NCBI GenBank assembly: GCA_021325145.1
Contig: JAJPHR010000048.1
Location: 1 to 64,000 of the forward strand
From: Verrucomicrobiota bacterium
GTDB lineage: Bacteria; Verrucomicrobiota; Verrucomicrobiia; Limisphaerales; Pedosphaeraceae
Direction of reading: 5' to 3'
Length of the DNA: 64,000 nt
Positions 18,703 through 27,716 of this stretch are shown here, in pieces. Position 1 is the stretch's first letter, and each line of letters begins with the position of its first letter. The position numbers and the translations under genes are program-made. The notes below the pieces were generated by a model. That model saw only the letters and a program-made list of their open reading frames with translations, was not told the origin of the DNA and did no database searches.

Positions 18703-19857
18703 TCAGCCGACATTTTCCGCGAGCTTGGCTGTGGTCGCCTTCTGCCTGGCTCCGTTGATCATTCCCGGATGGACGCCAACCGATGGGACCTGAAGAGCGG
18801 ACATATCCACGGCCTTGCGGGCGAGATAGTTCTGGTCGCGCACCAATTCAACCGGAGCGCCGCCCCGCTTGAGCGATTCCGAGGAGGCCTCGAGGATGCG
18901 CACGAGTTCCAGTCCCCGCTCGCCGCTGGTCAAGGGAGTCTTGCTGTCCCGGATGCAATCCAGGAAATGCTGGCACTCGGTCTTCAGCGGTTCTTCCTGT
19001 TTGATATAAGGAGCGTACATGTCCCCGTAGTGATAGGCATAATGAAACTCCGCAAAGGTGTCGTAATGCGGTGGACGTTCCACGCGGGCATCAAAGATGC
19101 GGAGCTTCTCGAGTGGCGCGACGTCATCATAGACGATCATGCGCTTGCTTCCGACGATGGTCATTTCGCGAATCTTGCGCGGGTCCAGCCAGCTGCTGTG
19201 GATGATCGCCGTGCGTTGCTTGGCGAAGCTGAGCCACATCGTGGTCACATCTTCGATGCCCGGCGTGATGTGGGCGCTGCCCTGGCAATTGATCGTCACC
19301 GGTTGCTCTCCCATGATGTGCTGAATGATCGAGATGTCATGCGGCGCGAGGTCCCAAGCCACGTTGATGTCCTTCTGGAAAAGTCCCAGGTTCAAGCGGC
19401 GGGCGCAGATGTAGCGAATTTCGCCGATATCACCCGAATCGACGATTTCCTTGATCTTGCGCACGGCGGGCGAATAGAGGAACGTGTGGCCGGTCATCAG
19501 CACGAGGCCCTTCTCGCGCGCGATGGCAACCAACTCCTCGCATTCCTGGGCCGAGGCGGCCATCGGTTTTTCGATGAAGGTATGTTTGCCGGCCAACAGG
19601 CTGGCCTTTGCCATCTGAAAATGCAATCGCACGGCGGTGGCGATGACTACGGCGTCCAAGCCCGAGCCGTTCAGCACGTGATTAAAGTCGGTGGCGCCCT
19701 CCACTTCAGGGTACAGCGACCGGAGATGTTTCAAGCGCGCCTCACTGACGTCGCACATCATTTTTAAATTGCACTCGGGGAGGGACCTGAAATTCCGCAC
19801 CAGGTTTGGACCCCAATAACCGCAGCCCACTACGCCAACTTTTATTTGCTTTGTCAT
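18703..19857 (-). CDS. Gfo/Idh/MocA-family oxidoreductase (WlbA-like)
   Basis: 384 residues. NAD-binding motif GVVGCGYWGPNLVRNF at the N-terminus, the family signature EKPMA near residue 96, and LAPHDISII corresponding to the catalytic Lys/His region. An AGGAGG ribosome binding site lies 5 nt before the ATG. WlbA-type enzymes oxidise C3 of UDP-GlcNAc-uronate before amination. The neighbouring acetyltransferase is the basis for this substrate guess; the fold is certain, the substrate inferred. It has no Tat signal, unlike the other Gfo/Idh/MocA protein at 60-61 kb. Confidence 0.87.
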   Translation of the reverse strand: MTKQIKVGVVGCGYWGPNLVRNFRSLPECNLKMMCDVSEARLKHLRSLYPEVEGATDFNHVLNGSGLDAVVIATAVRLHFQMAKASLLAGKHTFIEKPMAASAQECEELVAIAREKGLVLMTGHTFLYSPAVRKIKEIVDSGDIGEIRYICARRLNLGLFQKDINVAWDLAPHDISIIQHIMGEQPVTINCQGSAHITPGIEDVTTMWLSFAKQRTAIIHSSWLDPRKIREMTIVGSKRMIVYDDVAPLEKLRIFDARVERPPHYDTFAEFHYAYHYGDMYAPYIKQEEPLKTECQHFLDCIRDSKTPLTSGERGLELVRILEASSESLKRGGAPVELVRDQNYLARKAVDMSALQVPSVGVHPGMINGARQKATTAKLAENVG

Positions 19858-19872
19858 ATTTCCTCCTGAGAA

Positions 19873-20808
19873 TTAGCGTCTCCTATCCGTTTGGAGAACA
19901 CTCTCAAAATTTCGTCTGCCGGCAATTGCCTTGACCGTCCCAGCCGGGATGCCGTTTCCCAGCGGGCTCGAATGCGAGCGCGCCTTTTCCTTTTTCGCGC
20001 GCCGCGTCTCCAACATCTGCACCAAAAGGGCGGGAACGGTCTTGAGAATGATCCAGCAATCCAGCCAGACTGTCGCGTTTCGGCTGTACTTGATATCCAG
20101 CCGGATCATTTCTTCAAACGTGGTCTTGTTCTTGCCATTCACCTGCCACAGCCCGGTAAGGCCGGGAACCGCGTTAAACCGTTCCTTTTGCCATGCCTGG
20201 TAGCGATCGTACTCGTAACGCACGCATGGGCGCGGCCCAACCAGGCTCATTTCGCCGCGCAACACGTTGAGCAGTTGCGGCAGTTCATCCAAACCGGAGG
20301 AGCGCAAGGGCACGCCAAACCGGATAATCCGCGGATCGCCCTTCGCGTCCATTTTCACCATCGGCTTGTCAGAACTCATCAAATCGTCCAAATGACCGCG
20401 ATGGATATTCGTATCGTTACCCACGATCATCGTCCGGAACTTGAAACACATGAAAGGCTTGCCATAACGGCCGATCCGCTCCTGCTTGAAAAGAATCGGT
20501 CCTGCCGAAACCAGCCGAATCACCAAAGCGATGCCGATCATCAAAGGCAGCAAGATCGGCAGCGCCAGAATGATCAACGTAATGTCCAGCGCCCGCTTCC
20601 AGGCCGGAACCTTCGCCAGCACGGCCGGCACCTCTTCCGCAGCTTGATTTGGATTTACAGCGTTCATTCGGCTATGTTCTGAATCATTCCCAACCATCGT
20701 ATGCGGGCAGAGCTCCGCACTTGTTCGCGGGATGGATTTCCCGCCAACCTCAGCTCCGCACCCCGGCTCCAACTGCTCAAGGGATTGGTTTTTGTCCACA
20801 ATATCCAC
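19873..20808 (-). CDS. Bacterial sugar transferase (initiating phosphoglycosyl transferase)
   Basis: 311 residues counted from a GTG directly after the upstream stop. The ATG at 20667 (MNAVNPNQ) is an equally good or better start, because the first 47 residues look unlike the family. A hydrophobic re-entrant segment (LDITLIILALPILLPLM) precedes the catalytic core FKFRTM, LDELPQLLNVLRGEMSLVGP and GLTGLWQVNGKN. These are monotopic enzymes that move a sugar-1-phosphate from UDP-sugar to undecaprenyl phosphate, the first step of repeat-unit synthesis. A large N-terminal WcaJ-type membrane domain is absent, so it is the minimal form. Confidence 0.9.
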   Translation of the reverse strand: MDIVDKNQSLEQLEPGCGAEVGGKSIPRTSAELCPHTMVGNDSEHSRMNAVNPNQAAEEVPAVLAKVPAWKRALDITLIILALPILLPLMIGIALVIRLVSAGPILFKQERIGRYGKPFMCFKFRTMIVGNDTNIHRGHLDDLMSSDKPMVKMDAKGDPRIIRFGVPLRSSGLDELPQLLNVLRGEMSLVGPRPCVRYEYDRYQAWQKERFNAVPGLTGLWQVNGKNKTTFEEMIRLDIKYSRNATVWLDCWIILKTVPALLVQMLETRRAKKEKARSHSSPLGNGIPAGTVKAIAGRRNFESVLQTDRRR

Positions 20809-21381
20809 TTATGCCCGCACCAGTTCACGATGCGGAGCTGCCAGAAACGGCAGTAAATCAGCCAGACTGTTCTTCTCCAGAGCCACAACACGGCGGTCAA
20901 CCTCAACCGTCGTCGGCCGACCGAGAATCTCAAAAAGCACCTGCACCCGCTGCTTCACCGGCATGGATTGCAATACGGAGGCCCGCATTCCGATGAATGC
21001 CCCATCCGTGAGCACCACTTCAGCCCCGGGCGAGAGATGATCACCGACCGCAATCGGATCGTCCGACGCAAACGATTGCCGCAACTCCTGAATAACCGCG
21101 TCCGCGATGGTTGGAATCCGGTCGCCAAACTGGACGATGGCGCTAACCCCGTTTGCGTAGCGGATCTCGTTCAAGCCGCTTTCAATCCCGCAACGAACGA
21201 AGATGTAGCACGGGAACAAGGGCTCCACGGAGCGGACGACACAACGCCGGGTTACGCGTTCCATTCGCAGCTGCGGATGAAATACCTCCAGGCCGAGATG
21301 CTTGCGGACATTCGCTGCCGCGATGTGCTCGTGCTTGGGTTTTGTCCGCGCGCAATACCACGCGAGGTCATCAGTTTGCAT
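20809..21381 (-). CDS. NusG/RfaH-type transcription antiterminator paralogue
   Basis: 190 residues from the ATG at 21381, where the NGN domain begins (WYCARTKPKHEHIAAANV). Typical motifs: LEVFHPQL, the basic patch RVTRRCVV, and EPLFPCYIFVRC. The second half (about 115-170) resembles a KOW domain: LSPGAEVVLTDGAFIGMRASV, then RVQVLFEILG. Specialised NusG paralogues (RfaH, LoaP, UpxY) commonly lead polysaccharide operons and suppress premature termination. This gene is the first in a 17-kb co-directional cluster, which fits. An upstream ATG (21408) is also possible. Confidence 0.82.
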   Translation of the reverse strand: MQTDDLAWYCARTKPKHEHIAAANVRKHLGLEVFHPQLRMERVTRRCVVRSVEPLFPCYIFVRCGIESGLNEIRYANGVSAIVQFGDRIPTIADAVIQELRQSFASDDPIAVGDHLSPGAEVVLTDGAFIGMRASVLQSMPVKQRVQVLFEILGRPTTVEVDRRVVALEKNSLADLLPFLAAPHRELVRA

Positions 21382-21829
21382 TTTTGAATTAACGACTTCC
21401 ACAATCATTTCGCGGAACAAGGCCCAGAAACCACAACATCCAACATTGTTCATCTTTGCTCGGCACATCTGTCCCAAGTCTCACGCCCGTTATAATACGC
21501 ACCATCCAGAAATTGTCTGTCGCGGCTGGCCCTCATTCTGCTGTCACGGCCGCCCTGACATCATGTAGCGGCAGCCACTACAGAAATGTAGCGGGCAGTA
21601 CTGGCGCTGCCGACAAGGGGTCAGGGAAGCGTGGGATTGCATTCCGCATGGCTGCAGAATTAACCACGTGATGTTACGACCCGATGTCTTTCCCGTGAAG
21701 TGAAAGCAACATTTGACTCGGATAATGTACGGAAGTTAAAGAGCCGAGGAGCGTAGTTGACCGAGTTTGCCTACTGAAGGGCAGGCTGTCCTCGCCAAAC
21801 ATTGAAGGCCACCAGAGAGGAAGGAAGAA
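21382..21829. other. 448-bp leader region upstream of the polysaccharide cluster
   Basis: No convincing gene. It lies between the antiterminator gene and the response regulator stop. It probably holds the promoter of the whole polysaccharide cluster; no clear sigma70 box could be placed on the minus strand. Its most regular structure is the half-site array at 21563-21598, listed separately. Confidence 0.45.
21563..21598. promoter_or_regulatory. Candidate operator: TGTAGCGG half-site array
   Basis: The direct repeats ATGTAGCGGCAG (21563-21574) and ATGTAGCGGGCAG (21586-21598) are 23 bp apart. Between them CCACTACA-GAAA-TGTAGCGG (21575-21594) forms an imperfect inverted repeat, 7 of 8 pairs. 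Three related half-sites at about 23-bp spacing suggest a regulator binding site or an RNA hairpin in the leader of the antiterminator gene. Confidence 0.35.
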
Positions 21830-22531
21830 TCAAGAGCCTGAATTGCCGGACCGCGAGGCAACATGCCAACGGATCGCGTACTGGAGCAAATCCAGGGCAT
21901 CCTTTAAATTCAGTTTCTCCTTGATTCGCGCGCGGTAGGTTTCGACCGTGCTCACGTCGATGTGCAGCGCCGCGGCAATCTGGCGCGTGCTGCGGCCCGC
22001 GCCAATTAACTCAAACACCTGCAACTCACGATCCGCAAGGCAGTCCACCGAGAAGCCAGTGGCGGCCCGTGAACGAGTGGCGATGCGGGAAGCGACCCGG
22101 GCGGCCGCTTTTTCGCTCCAATAAATCTCGCCGTTGAGGACCTGCCGAATGGCCACCATGATTTTGGTGGTGGCCTCCTGTTTGGTAATGTATCCGCGGG
22201 CGCCCGCGCGAACCGCCCGTTCGGCATGCAGCGTTTCATCGTGCATGGACAACACGAGGATTTGCACCTTCGGGTAACGATCACGCAAGTCCTTGATCAA
22301 TTCCATTCCGTCGGAGCTCTTCAGCGTCAGGTCGATGATGGCCAGTTGAGGATTCGAAGCCGCCACGGCCGCCAGGGCTTGCTCGCGGTCCTCTGCCTCG
22401 CCGCAAACCATCAAGTCACTCTCCCGCTGAATGACCTCCCGCAACGAGAGGCGCACCAAGGGATGATCATCGACGATTAAAATGCGAGTGGCGCCCCAAT
22501 CGGCCGCCTGTCCATTGTTCGAGTCTTTCAT
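21830..22531 (-). CDS. NarL/FixJ-family response regulator
   Basis: 233 residues from the ATG at 22531; a GTG at 22552 is an alternative. The receiver domain begins RILIVDDHPLVRLSL, with the phosphoacceptor Asp in LAIIDLTLKSSDGMEL, LSMHDE (Thr/Ser switch) and TKQEA (Lys). The C-terminal LuxR-type helix-turn-helix reads LADRELQVFELIGAGRSTRQ then HIDVSTVETYRARIKEKL. It follows the histidine kinase gene by 54 nt, so the two form a two-component pair. It ends before the polysaccharide leader; targets are unknown but the cluster downstream is a reasonable candidate. Confidence 0.92.
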   Translation of the reverse strand: MKDSNNGQAADWGATRILIVDDHPLVRLSLREVIQRESDLMVCGEAEDREQALAAVAASNPQLAIIDLTLKSSDGMELIKDLRDRYPKVQILVLSMHDETLHAERAVRAGARGYITKQEATTKIMVAIRQVLNGEIYWSEKAAARVASRIATRSRAATGFSVDCLADRELQVFELIGAGRSTRQIAAALHIDVSTVETYRARIKEKLNLKDALDLLQYAIRWHVASRSGNSGS

Positions 22532-22585
22532 CTGCTTCCACTCAAGTTCCACGATTTATGCGCTCGTCAAAGCCGCCGGGCCGCT

Positions 22586-24097
22586 TCATGAACCCGCAAC
22601 GTGTTCCGTATCACCTTTGTGAGGCGGAAAGTAAGTTGTTTCCTTCGGGAAAGCGCAAGGAATAATTTTGTCGTGCGCCTCCGGGTTTTGCGATGGGCCA
22701 CCCACGGCGCCCGCGCCATCCTCCACCCCGGGCGCCTGGCTGTTCTCCTTCACCCGCACCGCCACCGAAATGACCGTGCCGCCCAGCGGCCCACGCTGGA
22801 TTTCCAGCCGCCCGCCCGCCATGCCGGCCCGGTATCTCATTATGCTCAGGCCAACGCCAGCCTGGCTTTCCCCGCTCATGCCCACGCCGTTGTCAGAAAC
22901 ATTCAGATAAATGGTTCCATCTTCCTGGGACAAACAGATTAAAATCCGGCTGGATTCGGCATGCTTGGCCGCGTTTTGGACGGCTTCCTGGGCAATGCGA
23001 TACAAGTGCGTCGCCAGCGCGTGGTCGCGGATGAGAATCGTTTCCGAACATTGCGCCTCGCAATCCACATGGTATCCCTGGCTGATGCTGCTCGCCAGTT
23101 CACCCAGGGCGAAACCCAGGCCGTTCCCCACCAGATTCACCGGGTAAAGCGCATGTGACAAGTGGCGCGCCTGCAAAATGGCGTTGTCGAGCAGCGCCGT
23201 GATTCGCGCCAGGCGGACGGCGTCATGCGGTGATTTGGCCACCAGATCGCGCCGCAAAAGATCCGTGGCAAATGCGACGCTGACCAATTGCTGGCAGATG
23301 CCGTCGTGCAGATCCTGTCCGAGCCGGCGCTGTTCCCGGTCGCTGATCTCGATCACTTCCTTTTCCAACCGCTTCCGTTCGGTGATGTCCTCCGCGATGC
23401 CGGCGGCTTGATGCACCTCGCCTGCTTCCGTGGCCACCGGGAACGCCCGCTCGCGAATCCAGCGAACCGTTCCATCCGGCCGCAGGATGCGATATTCCTC
23501 GTCGTAATCGCCGACAGTCTGGCGCTTGAGCGCCACTTCCAGCATGCGCTCCCGGTCCTCCGCATGAATGGCCTCAAACCATTCCCGCGCCGAGGCGTAC
23601 AGGCTGGCGCAAGTCCGCCCCCAGATCTTCTCGTATCCGGGACTGACATAAATCACCTGCGTCTTGCGCGGATCCGTCAGCCAAAATACCGCGCCGGTGG
23701 ATTCCGCCAACTGGCGGAACTGGCGATCGCTGACCCGGATTCTTTCCTCCTGGTTTTGGGCCTTCGCGACTCCCGGCTGAACTACCGGGCTTGCTTCGTT
23801 CGGCGAGTCCGTTGGATCCGGGGTTGTGGCTGATGAAACCTTGTCCGAACTGCATTCAGGACCGGACTGCGAGCGGCTGAGCAAGGACGCGGAAGCGGGC
23901 TGGGCCAGCCATTTCACCGCCAGCAAGGCGGCCGCTAATCCGACTGGCAGCGACGCTGCCGCAAATTCCAGACCAATTTTGAAAGTTCCATATCGCTGTC
24001 CCGCTACAATGCCGACGAGCAATACCAGAAACGTAGCGACCAGCAAGGTTACAAAGGTCCGGCGAGGGCGTGAAATGATATCAAGGGAAGCAGGCAT
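22586..24097 (-). CDS. Membrane PAS histidine kinase (HisKA_3/NarX type)
   Basis: 503 residues. Two N-terminal membrane helices (VTLLVATFLVLLVGIVAG and LEFAAASLPVGLAAALL) with almost no periplasmic loop. A PAS/PAC domain spans about 130-250 (RQLAESTGAVFWLTDP ... ITERKRLEKE). The dimerisation domain has GQDLHDGICQQL with the phosphoacceptor His near residue 264. The HATPase has HLYRIAQEAVQNAAKHA and VSDNGVGM. The PAS lacks the FixL heme residues, so the signal is unknown. Its PAC-to-H-box region is strikingly similar to the kinase at 46401, which suggests duplication. Confidence 0.92.
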   Translation of the reverse strand: MPASLDIISRPRRTFVTLLVATFLVLLVGIVAGQRYGTFKIGLEFAAASLPVGLAAALLAVKWLAQPASASLLSRSQSGPECSSDKVSSATTPDPTDSPNEASPVVQPGVAKAQNQEERIRVSDRQFRQLAESTGAVFWLTDPRKTQVIYVSPGYEKIWGRTCASLYASAREWFEAIHAEDRERMLEVALKRQTVGDYDEEYRILRPDGTVRWIRERAFPVATEAGEVHQAAGIAEDITERKRLEKEVIEISDREQRRLGQDLHDGICQQLVSVAFATDLLRRDLVAKSPHDAVRLARITALLDNAILQARHLSHALYPVNLVGNGLGFALGELASSISQGYHVDCEAQCSETILIRDHALATHLYRIAQEAVQNAAKHAESSRILICLSQEDGTIYLNVSDNGVGMSGESQAGVGLSIMRYRAGMAGGRLEIQRGPLGGTVISVAVRVKENSQAPGVEDGAGAVGGPSQNPEAHDKIIPCAFPKETTYFPPHKGDTEHVAGS

Positions 24098-24542
24098 TTA
24101 TTGATCGCCTCCCGGCACCAGCCACTCCAAAGATCCACGCCAAATCGCGCGCGCCCTGGAATGGGTGCCTGCGTTCCAAAAATCAGTTTGTGCGTTGCCC
24201 TTGAAGGACTTCATCAGTCAATCGACTCTTTGCCAACAGCCCGGTAAACGGCGCTCATGAACCGCAAATTAGCACCGCAACCCATTGGCGCGCAAGCTGC
24301 TGGCCAGAGCCACGCAAGGAGCGCAATCGTCGCTCCGGAGCGCCTTTCCCGACGGTGCGGAAAGGACGTTGCTTGGACTTTGTGTAGTTTCAGGCCCGCC
24401 GTCAAGCGTTTTCCAGCCTGCGGAACCACGGCCAAGGGTGCACCTCGGCACGGTTGCCATGCCTTTGGCAGGGAGGGCGCGCCCGCTCGCGAAGGTTTCC
24501 AAAGTTGGAAGACATCGGGTTGGGCGATTGAGTTTTAAGAAG
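24098..24542. other. 445-bp region without a recognisable gene, with palindromic hairpins
   Basis: Lies between the kinase start and tRNA-Phe. Open frames exist but look random and overlap one another. A perfect 12-bp palindrome CGCTCCGGAGCG with a nearby CTTTCC/GGAAAGG pair occurs at about 24333-24365 and may be a REP-like element. Nothing else identified. Confidence 0.4.
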
Positions 24543-24618
<76 letters not shown>

Positions 24619-24712
24619 AACCCCGTAAAAATGAACCAACCACAAAATCTGTCAATGACTTATTTGGGCCTCAACAGATTATGGAGGCGTCTTGACGCTG
24701 TTCTCGCAAGGA

Positions 24713-24772
24713 GTGCAGCCGTCCCAGCCGCGTCTATTCGAACACGCGGGAGAAAAACCCGTGCGACTGCAC
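24713..24772. repeat. Imperfect palindrome (REP-like)
   Basis: Outer arms GTGCAG and CTGCAC enclose an inner perfect stem CCGCGT/ACGCGG around a 10-nt loop. It lies in the 286-bp gap between tRNA-Phe and the rhamnosidase gene, which otherwise shows nothing recognisable. Confidence 0.4.
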
Positions 24773-24904
24773 CTCGAACGTTGCTGCGCCCGAGGACGGA
24801 CGCACTCCGAAGAAGTGTCCGTCATGCTGCAATCAGGAGCAGTGGCGAGATGCGCCCTGCAGCCATTCGCTGCCCCCCATCGCTGCCTCGTTCACCACCG
24901 CCCC

Positions 24905-27553
24905 TCACGGCAGGCTGACGGCCACGCGATAAAACGCTCCCGGCGCTGGAGTTTGTGGATCGGCCAGCACCACCTGGCCCGCCGCGAGCGTGAGATTGGT
25001 AGCCACGGGAACCCAGGCGGCCGTGCTGAGATTCAGCGTGCGTTGCAGAATATAGTTGCGCCCCGCGACCCCGGACAGGGCAATCGTCAGCGGCTTCGAG
25101 GACGCCACGCTGTCGATATGAAAGCTGGACTGCGGGTTCTTCGGGTCGGCGCCGGCGATGAATTCGCTGTAGTTGCTTTGGCCGTCGCCGTCCGGATCGG
25201 CAGCCATCCCGGCAATGGCAGGATTGGCGGCGTTCGTTCCAAACCAGGACGCAGCCCAGTTGCTGTAAAGCGTATCAACCGAGGGCGAACTGTTGGTCGC
25301 CAGCCAAATAGCGTGCTGGCCGGAACCGACGTTGGTGAGGGTAAGCCAGTTGTTTGACAGTACGGCGGGCGCAATGCTCCCGTCGAGCAACGCGACGGGG
25401 GCTGTTGCGCCGAGCGCAGGCAGCATGATAGTCGCTGCCGAGTTCCCGGGAACGGTCACAAGAAGTTGGAACAGTCCCGGCGCATTGCTTGCCTGGATGG
25501 ACACCGGCCCGCGGATGGTCGGCACGATGCCCTGAACGCTGGACAAGGTCTGCCCAAGCTGCGGTTGTATCAGGAATTGCCCGTAACCGGCGGTGATCGG
25601 ACGCACACCGAGGACGAAGCGCTCGATCAGATTTCCGGCCGCGGCTCCCCAGGCATGGTTCCAGTCCATGTTGGGTTTGTCGGTAAAATTCCACGCCTCG
25701 GTCGTGATGGTCGAGCCGAGGTTGATCATGCTCATCCAACCACGCGGGCCGTTGGTGGTCATCAAACCCAGGGCAACGTCCGCATCGCTCTGTTGAAACA
25801 GCGCGTCCAGCAAATACTGCGCGCCATACACGCTCGGCGGCATTCCACCGACGGCGGCGATGCGCCCATGCAGGTAATTCAGCACAGTTGGCTGATTGGC
25901 CGGCGGCACCAGACCAAAGGCGAGCGGAAAAAAGTTGGCGTGCGCGGCGGAATGCCCCGTTCCCACGCCGTCTATATAATTCTGCGAGCCATTGTTCCAG
26001 AAGGTGGAGTTATAGGCGGTGTAAACCTGCGCCGCGGAGTTGCTGTAAGTGGCGGCGTCATTCGTCCGCCCAATCGCCGTGGCGATATTGGCCATGGTTT
26101 GAAGTGCGCGATAGTAAAACGCGTTATTGACCGAATTGGTCCAATTCAAATAGCTGCCGTTGGAAATGAGAAAGCCGTCACGGTCACCTGCGGGCCAGTC
26201 CACAATATCGGAATTCGTCGTCTGCGGAAAGTTTGGAAACCCTTTCATGAGACCGTTGCCGACAGCCGCCCAGGTAAACGAGTCCGGTTGAAGCGCGGTG
26301 TAATGCGCCTTCAGCAAATTCGTATCGCCGGTTTGCAGATAATCCGCATAAGCAATGAAAATCATGTGAAACTTCCATTCCGTCGGCCAGGTGGGATGCG
26401 TGAGCAGGTATTCGAAACTGTAGCGCACCATCGTGAATTCGCGATCCACCGCGTAGGAACTCAACTGGTGGATGTAGGAGTCCGCTTCGTACGGTTTCCT
26501 TTCACGATCGCCGTCCACATAAACGCCGTCGAAGCTCAGCGCCTGCATCGAGTTCCGGCACAGGTTCCAGACCTGGTTCAAGGCCGCGCTGGAACTGTTG
26601 AAGGCGGCGGCGTTGGTGTTGAATTGATAAAGCAACTGCTGTTGGGTGACATCCGCCGCAGTGAGTGTGCCGGGGCAATTGGTCAATTCGAAATATCGGA
26701 ACGGCATCACCACGCCATAAGACGCGGGCGGGCTGATGGTTTGGCCGCTGTAAGTGGGCGGGCGGATGGAGTAAACGACATCGCCGTTTTGCAGGGACAC
26801 CGTCGAGGTCGCGTAGCGCACAGTGCTGCCGGACGGCGGAGTCGCATTGACCGCCATCCCACTGGCCATTTCGCCAAAACGCGCCTGCATATTGGCGCCG
26901 CCGGACGAACCGTTGAGATGGAGCGTGACGTAACCGAAAGCATCCTGGCCGAAGTCAATGAACCAACGTCCCGGCGCTGTGTTGGTGATGAGCCTGGGCG
27001 CTACACTCACAAAGCTCAACGGGTAACGATTGGCCCAGACGTTCGTGGACGAATTATAGATCAGGTTCGACCCAGTGTTAAACCGGGTATCAGTGTGAAA
27101 GTGCTGGACCGCCGAAAGCAAACTGGTTTGACCAGCGCTGTCCATCGTTTGGACCCGCCAGTAATAATCTGTGTTCGCCGCCAATGTGGTGCCCGCATAA
27201 GGCACATTGATCGAGGCCGAACTCCCCACGAGTCCCGAATCCCACAAATCGCCTGTGCCCTGACTGGCAAGCACTTGACTGGAGGACACGATGATGCGGT
27301 AACCGGTCTGGAAATCATTGCGAAGCGATGGATTATAGATCCACCCGAATTGAGGCGTTGCCGTGCTGATGACAGTCAACTCCGGATGTTCCAGCAAGTC
27401 GCACAACAGACCGGTGGGCGCATTGGCGGCTTGAAGCGGGCCGATCAACACCAGCCAAAGCAGGCAACACCAGCCACGACTGATCCCACGCCAACCCGCT
27501 GAGCGCGAACGGGCAACCAGCACAGTCGCTGGCAAATGGTTGCGAGTTGACAT
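24905..27553 (-). CDS. Secreted alpha-L-rhamnosidase (GH78-like)
   Basis: 882 residues. A signal peptide (WCCLLWLVLIGPLQA) is followed by a rhamnosidase N-terminal Ig-like domain (GLLCDLLEHPELTVIS, YYWRVQTMDSAGQ). A lectin-like domain precedes an (alpha/alpha)6 barrel with VDGDRERKPYEADSY near residue 350, the counterpart of the conserved acidic GH78 motif. The barrel continues through DWPAGDRDGF and WNHAWGAAAGNLIERF. The C-terminus carries DPDGDGQSNYSEFIAGADP, a Ca-binding TSP3/dockerin-like loop, and a beta domain ending FYRVAVSLP, typical of exported Verrucomicrobia proteins. It should remove terminal rhamnose from plant or microbial polysaccharides. Exact linkage unknown. Confidence 0.87.
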   Translation of the reverse strand: MSTRNHLPATVLVARSRSAGWRGISRGWCCLLWLVLIGPLQAANAPTGLLCDLLEHPELTVISTATPQFGWIYNPSLRNDFQTGYRIIVSSSQVLASQGTGDLWDSGLVGSSASINVPYAGTTLAANTDYYWRVQTMDSAGQTSLLSAVQHFHTDTRFNTGSNLIYNSSTNVWANRYPLSFVSVAPRLITNTAPGRWFIDFGQDAFGYVTLHLNGSSGGANMQARFGEMASGMAVNATPPSGSTVRYATSTVSLQNGDVVYSIRPPTYSGQTISPPASYGVVMPFRYFELTNCPGTLTAADVTQQQLLYQFNTNAAAFNSSSAALNQVWNLCRNSMQALSFDGVYVDGDRERKPYEADSYIHQLSSYAVDREFTMVRYSFEYLLTHPTWPTEWKFHMIFIAYADYLQTGDTNLLKAHYTALQPDSFTWAAVGNGLMKGFPNFPQTTNSDIVDWPAGDRDGFLISNGSYLNWTNSVNNAFYYRALQTMANIATAIGRTNDAATYSNSAAQVYTAYNSTFWNNGSQNYIDGVGTGHSAAHANFFPLAFGLVPPANQPTVLNYLHGRIAAVGGMPPSVYGAQYLLDALFQQSDADVALGLMTTNGPRGWMSMINLGSTITTEAWNFTDKPNMDWNHAWGAAAGNLIERFVLGVRPITAGYGQFLIQPQLGQTLSSVQGIVPTIRGPVSIQASNAPGLFQLLVTVPGNSAATIMLPALGATAPVALLDGSIAPAVLSNNWLTLTNVGSGQHAIWLATNSSPSVDTLYSNWAASWFGTNAANPAIAGMAADPDGDGQSNYSEFIAGADPKNPQSSFHIDSVASSKPLTIALSGVAGRNYILQRTLNLSTAAWVPVATNLTLAAGQVVLADPQTPAPGAFYRVAVSLP

Positions 27554-27630
27554 TACATGACGCTTGTTATCGAAGCCCCATTAATAGCATACCATGGGTG
27601 AAACTTCATCCCAAAACAGGGACCATCGTA

Positions 27631-27679
27631 ATGCCTCAACCATGGCGGGCATGGGCGTCTCCCGCTCTCACTGAGGCAT
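27631..27679. terminator. Inverted repeat between two convergently spaced minus-strand genes
   Basis: Perfect 8-bp arms ATGCCTCA and TGAGGCAT with a 33-nt spacer lie just after the stop of the LamG/Ig protein gene on the minus strand. No T-run follows, so a rho-independent terminator is only possible, not demonstrated. Confidence 0.3.
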
Positions 27680-27716
27680 CATGGATCACCATGGAGACAA
27701 GTGTAGATGAATCGTG

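Noticed and set aside
21490..21496. TATAAT on the plus strand
   Set aside because: Would drive transcription into a region without plus-strand genes.
21529..21544. Sigma54-like TGGC-N10-GC element on the plus strand
   Set aside because: No plus-strand gene follows; the next gene is convergent.
25466..27502. 678-codon plus-strand open frame
   Set aside because: Lies fully antisense to the GH78 gene; its composition (many Arg, His, Gly, Gln) is what the complement of GC-rich coding DNA gives, and it has no domain.
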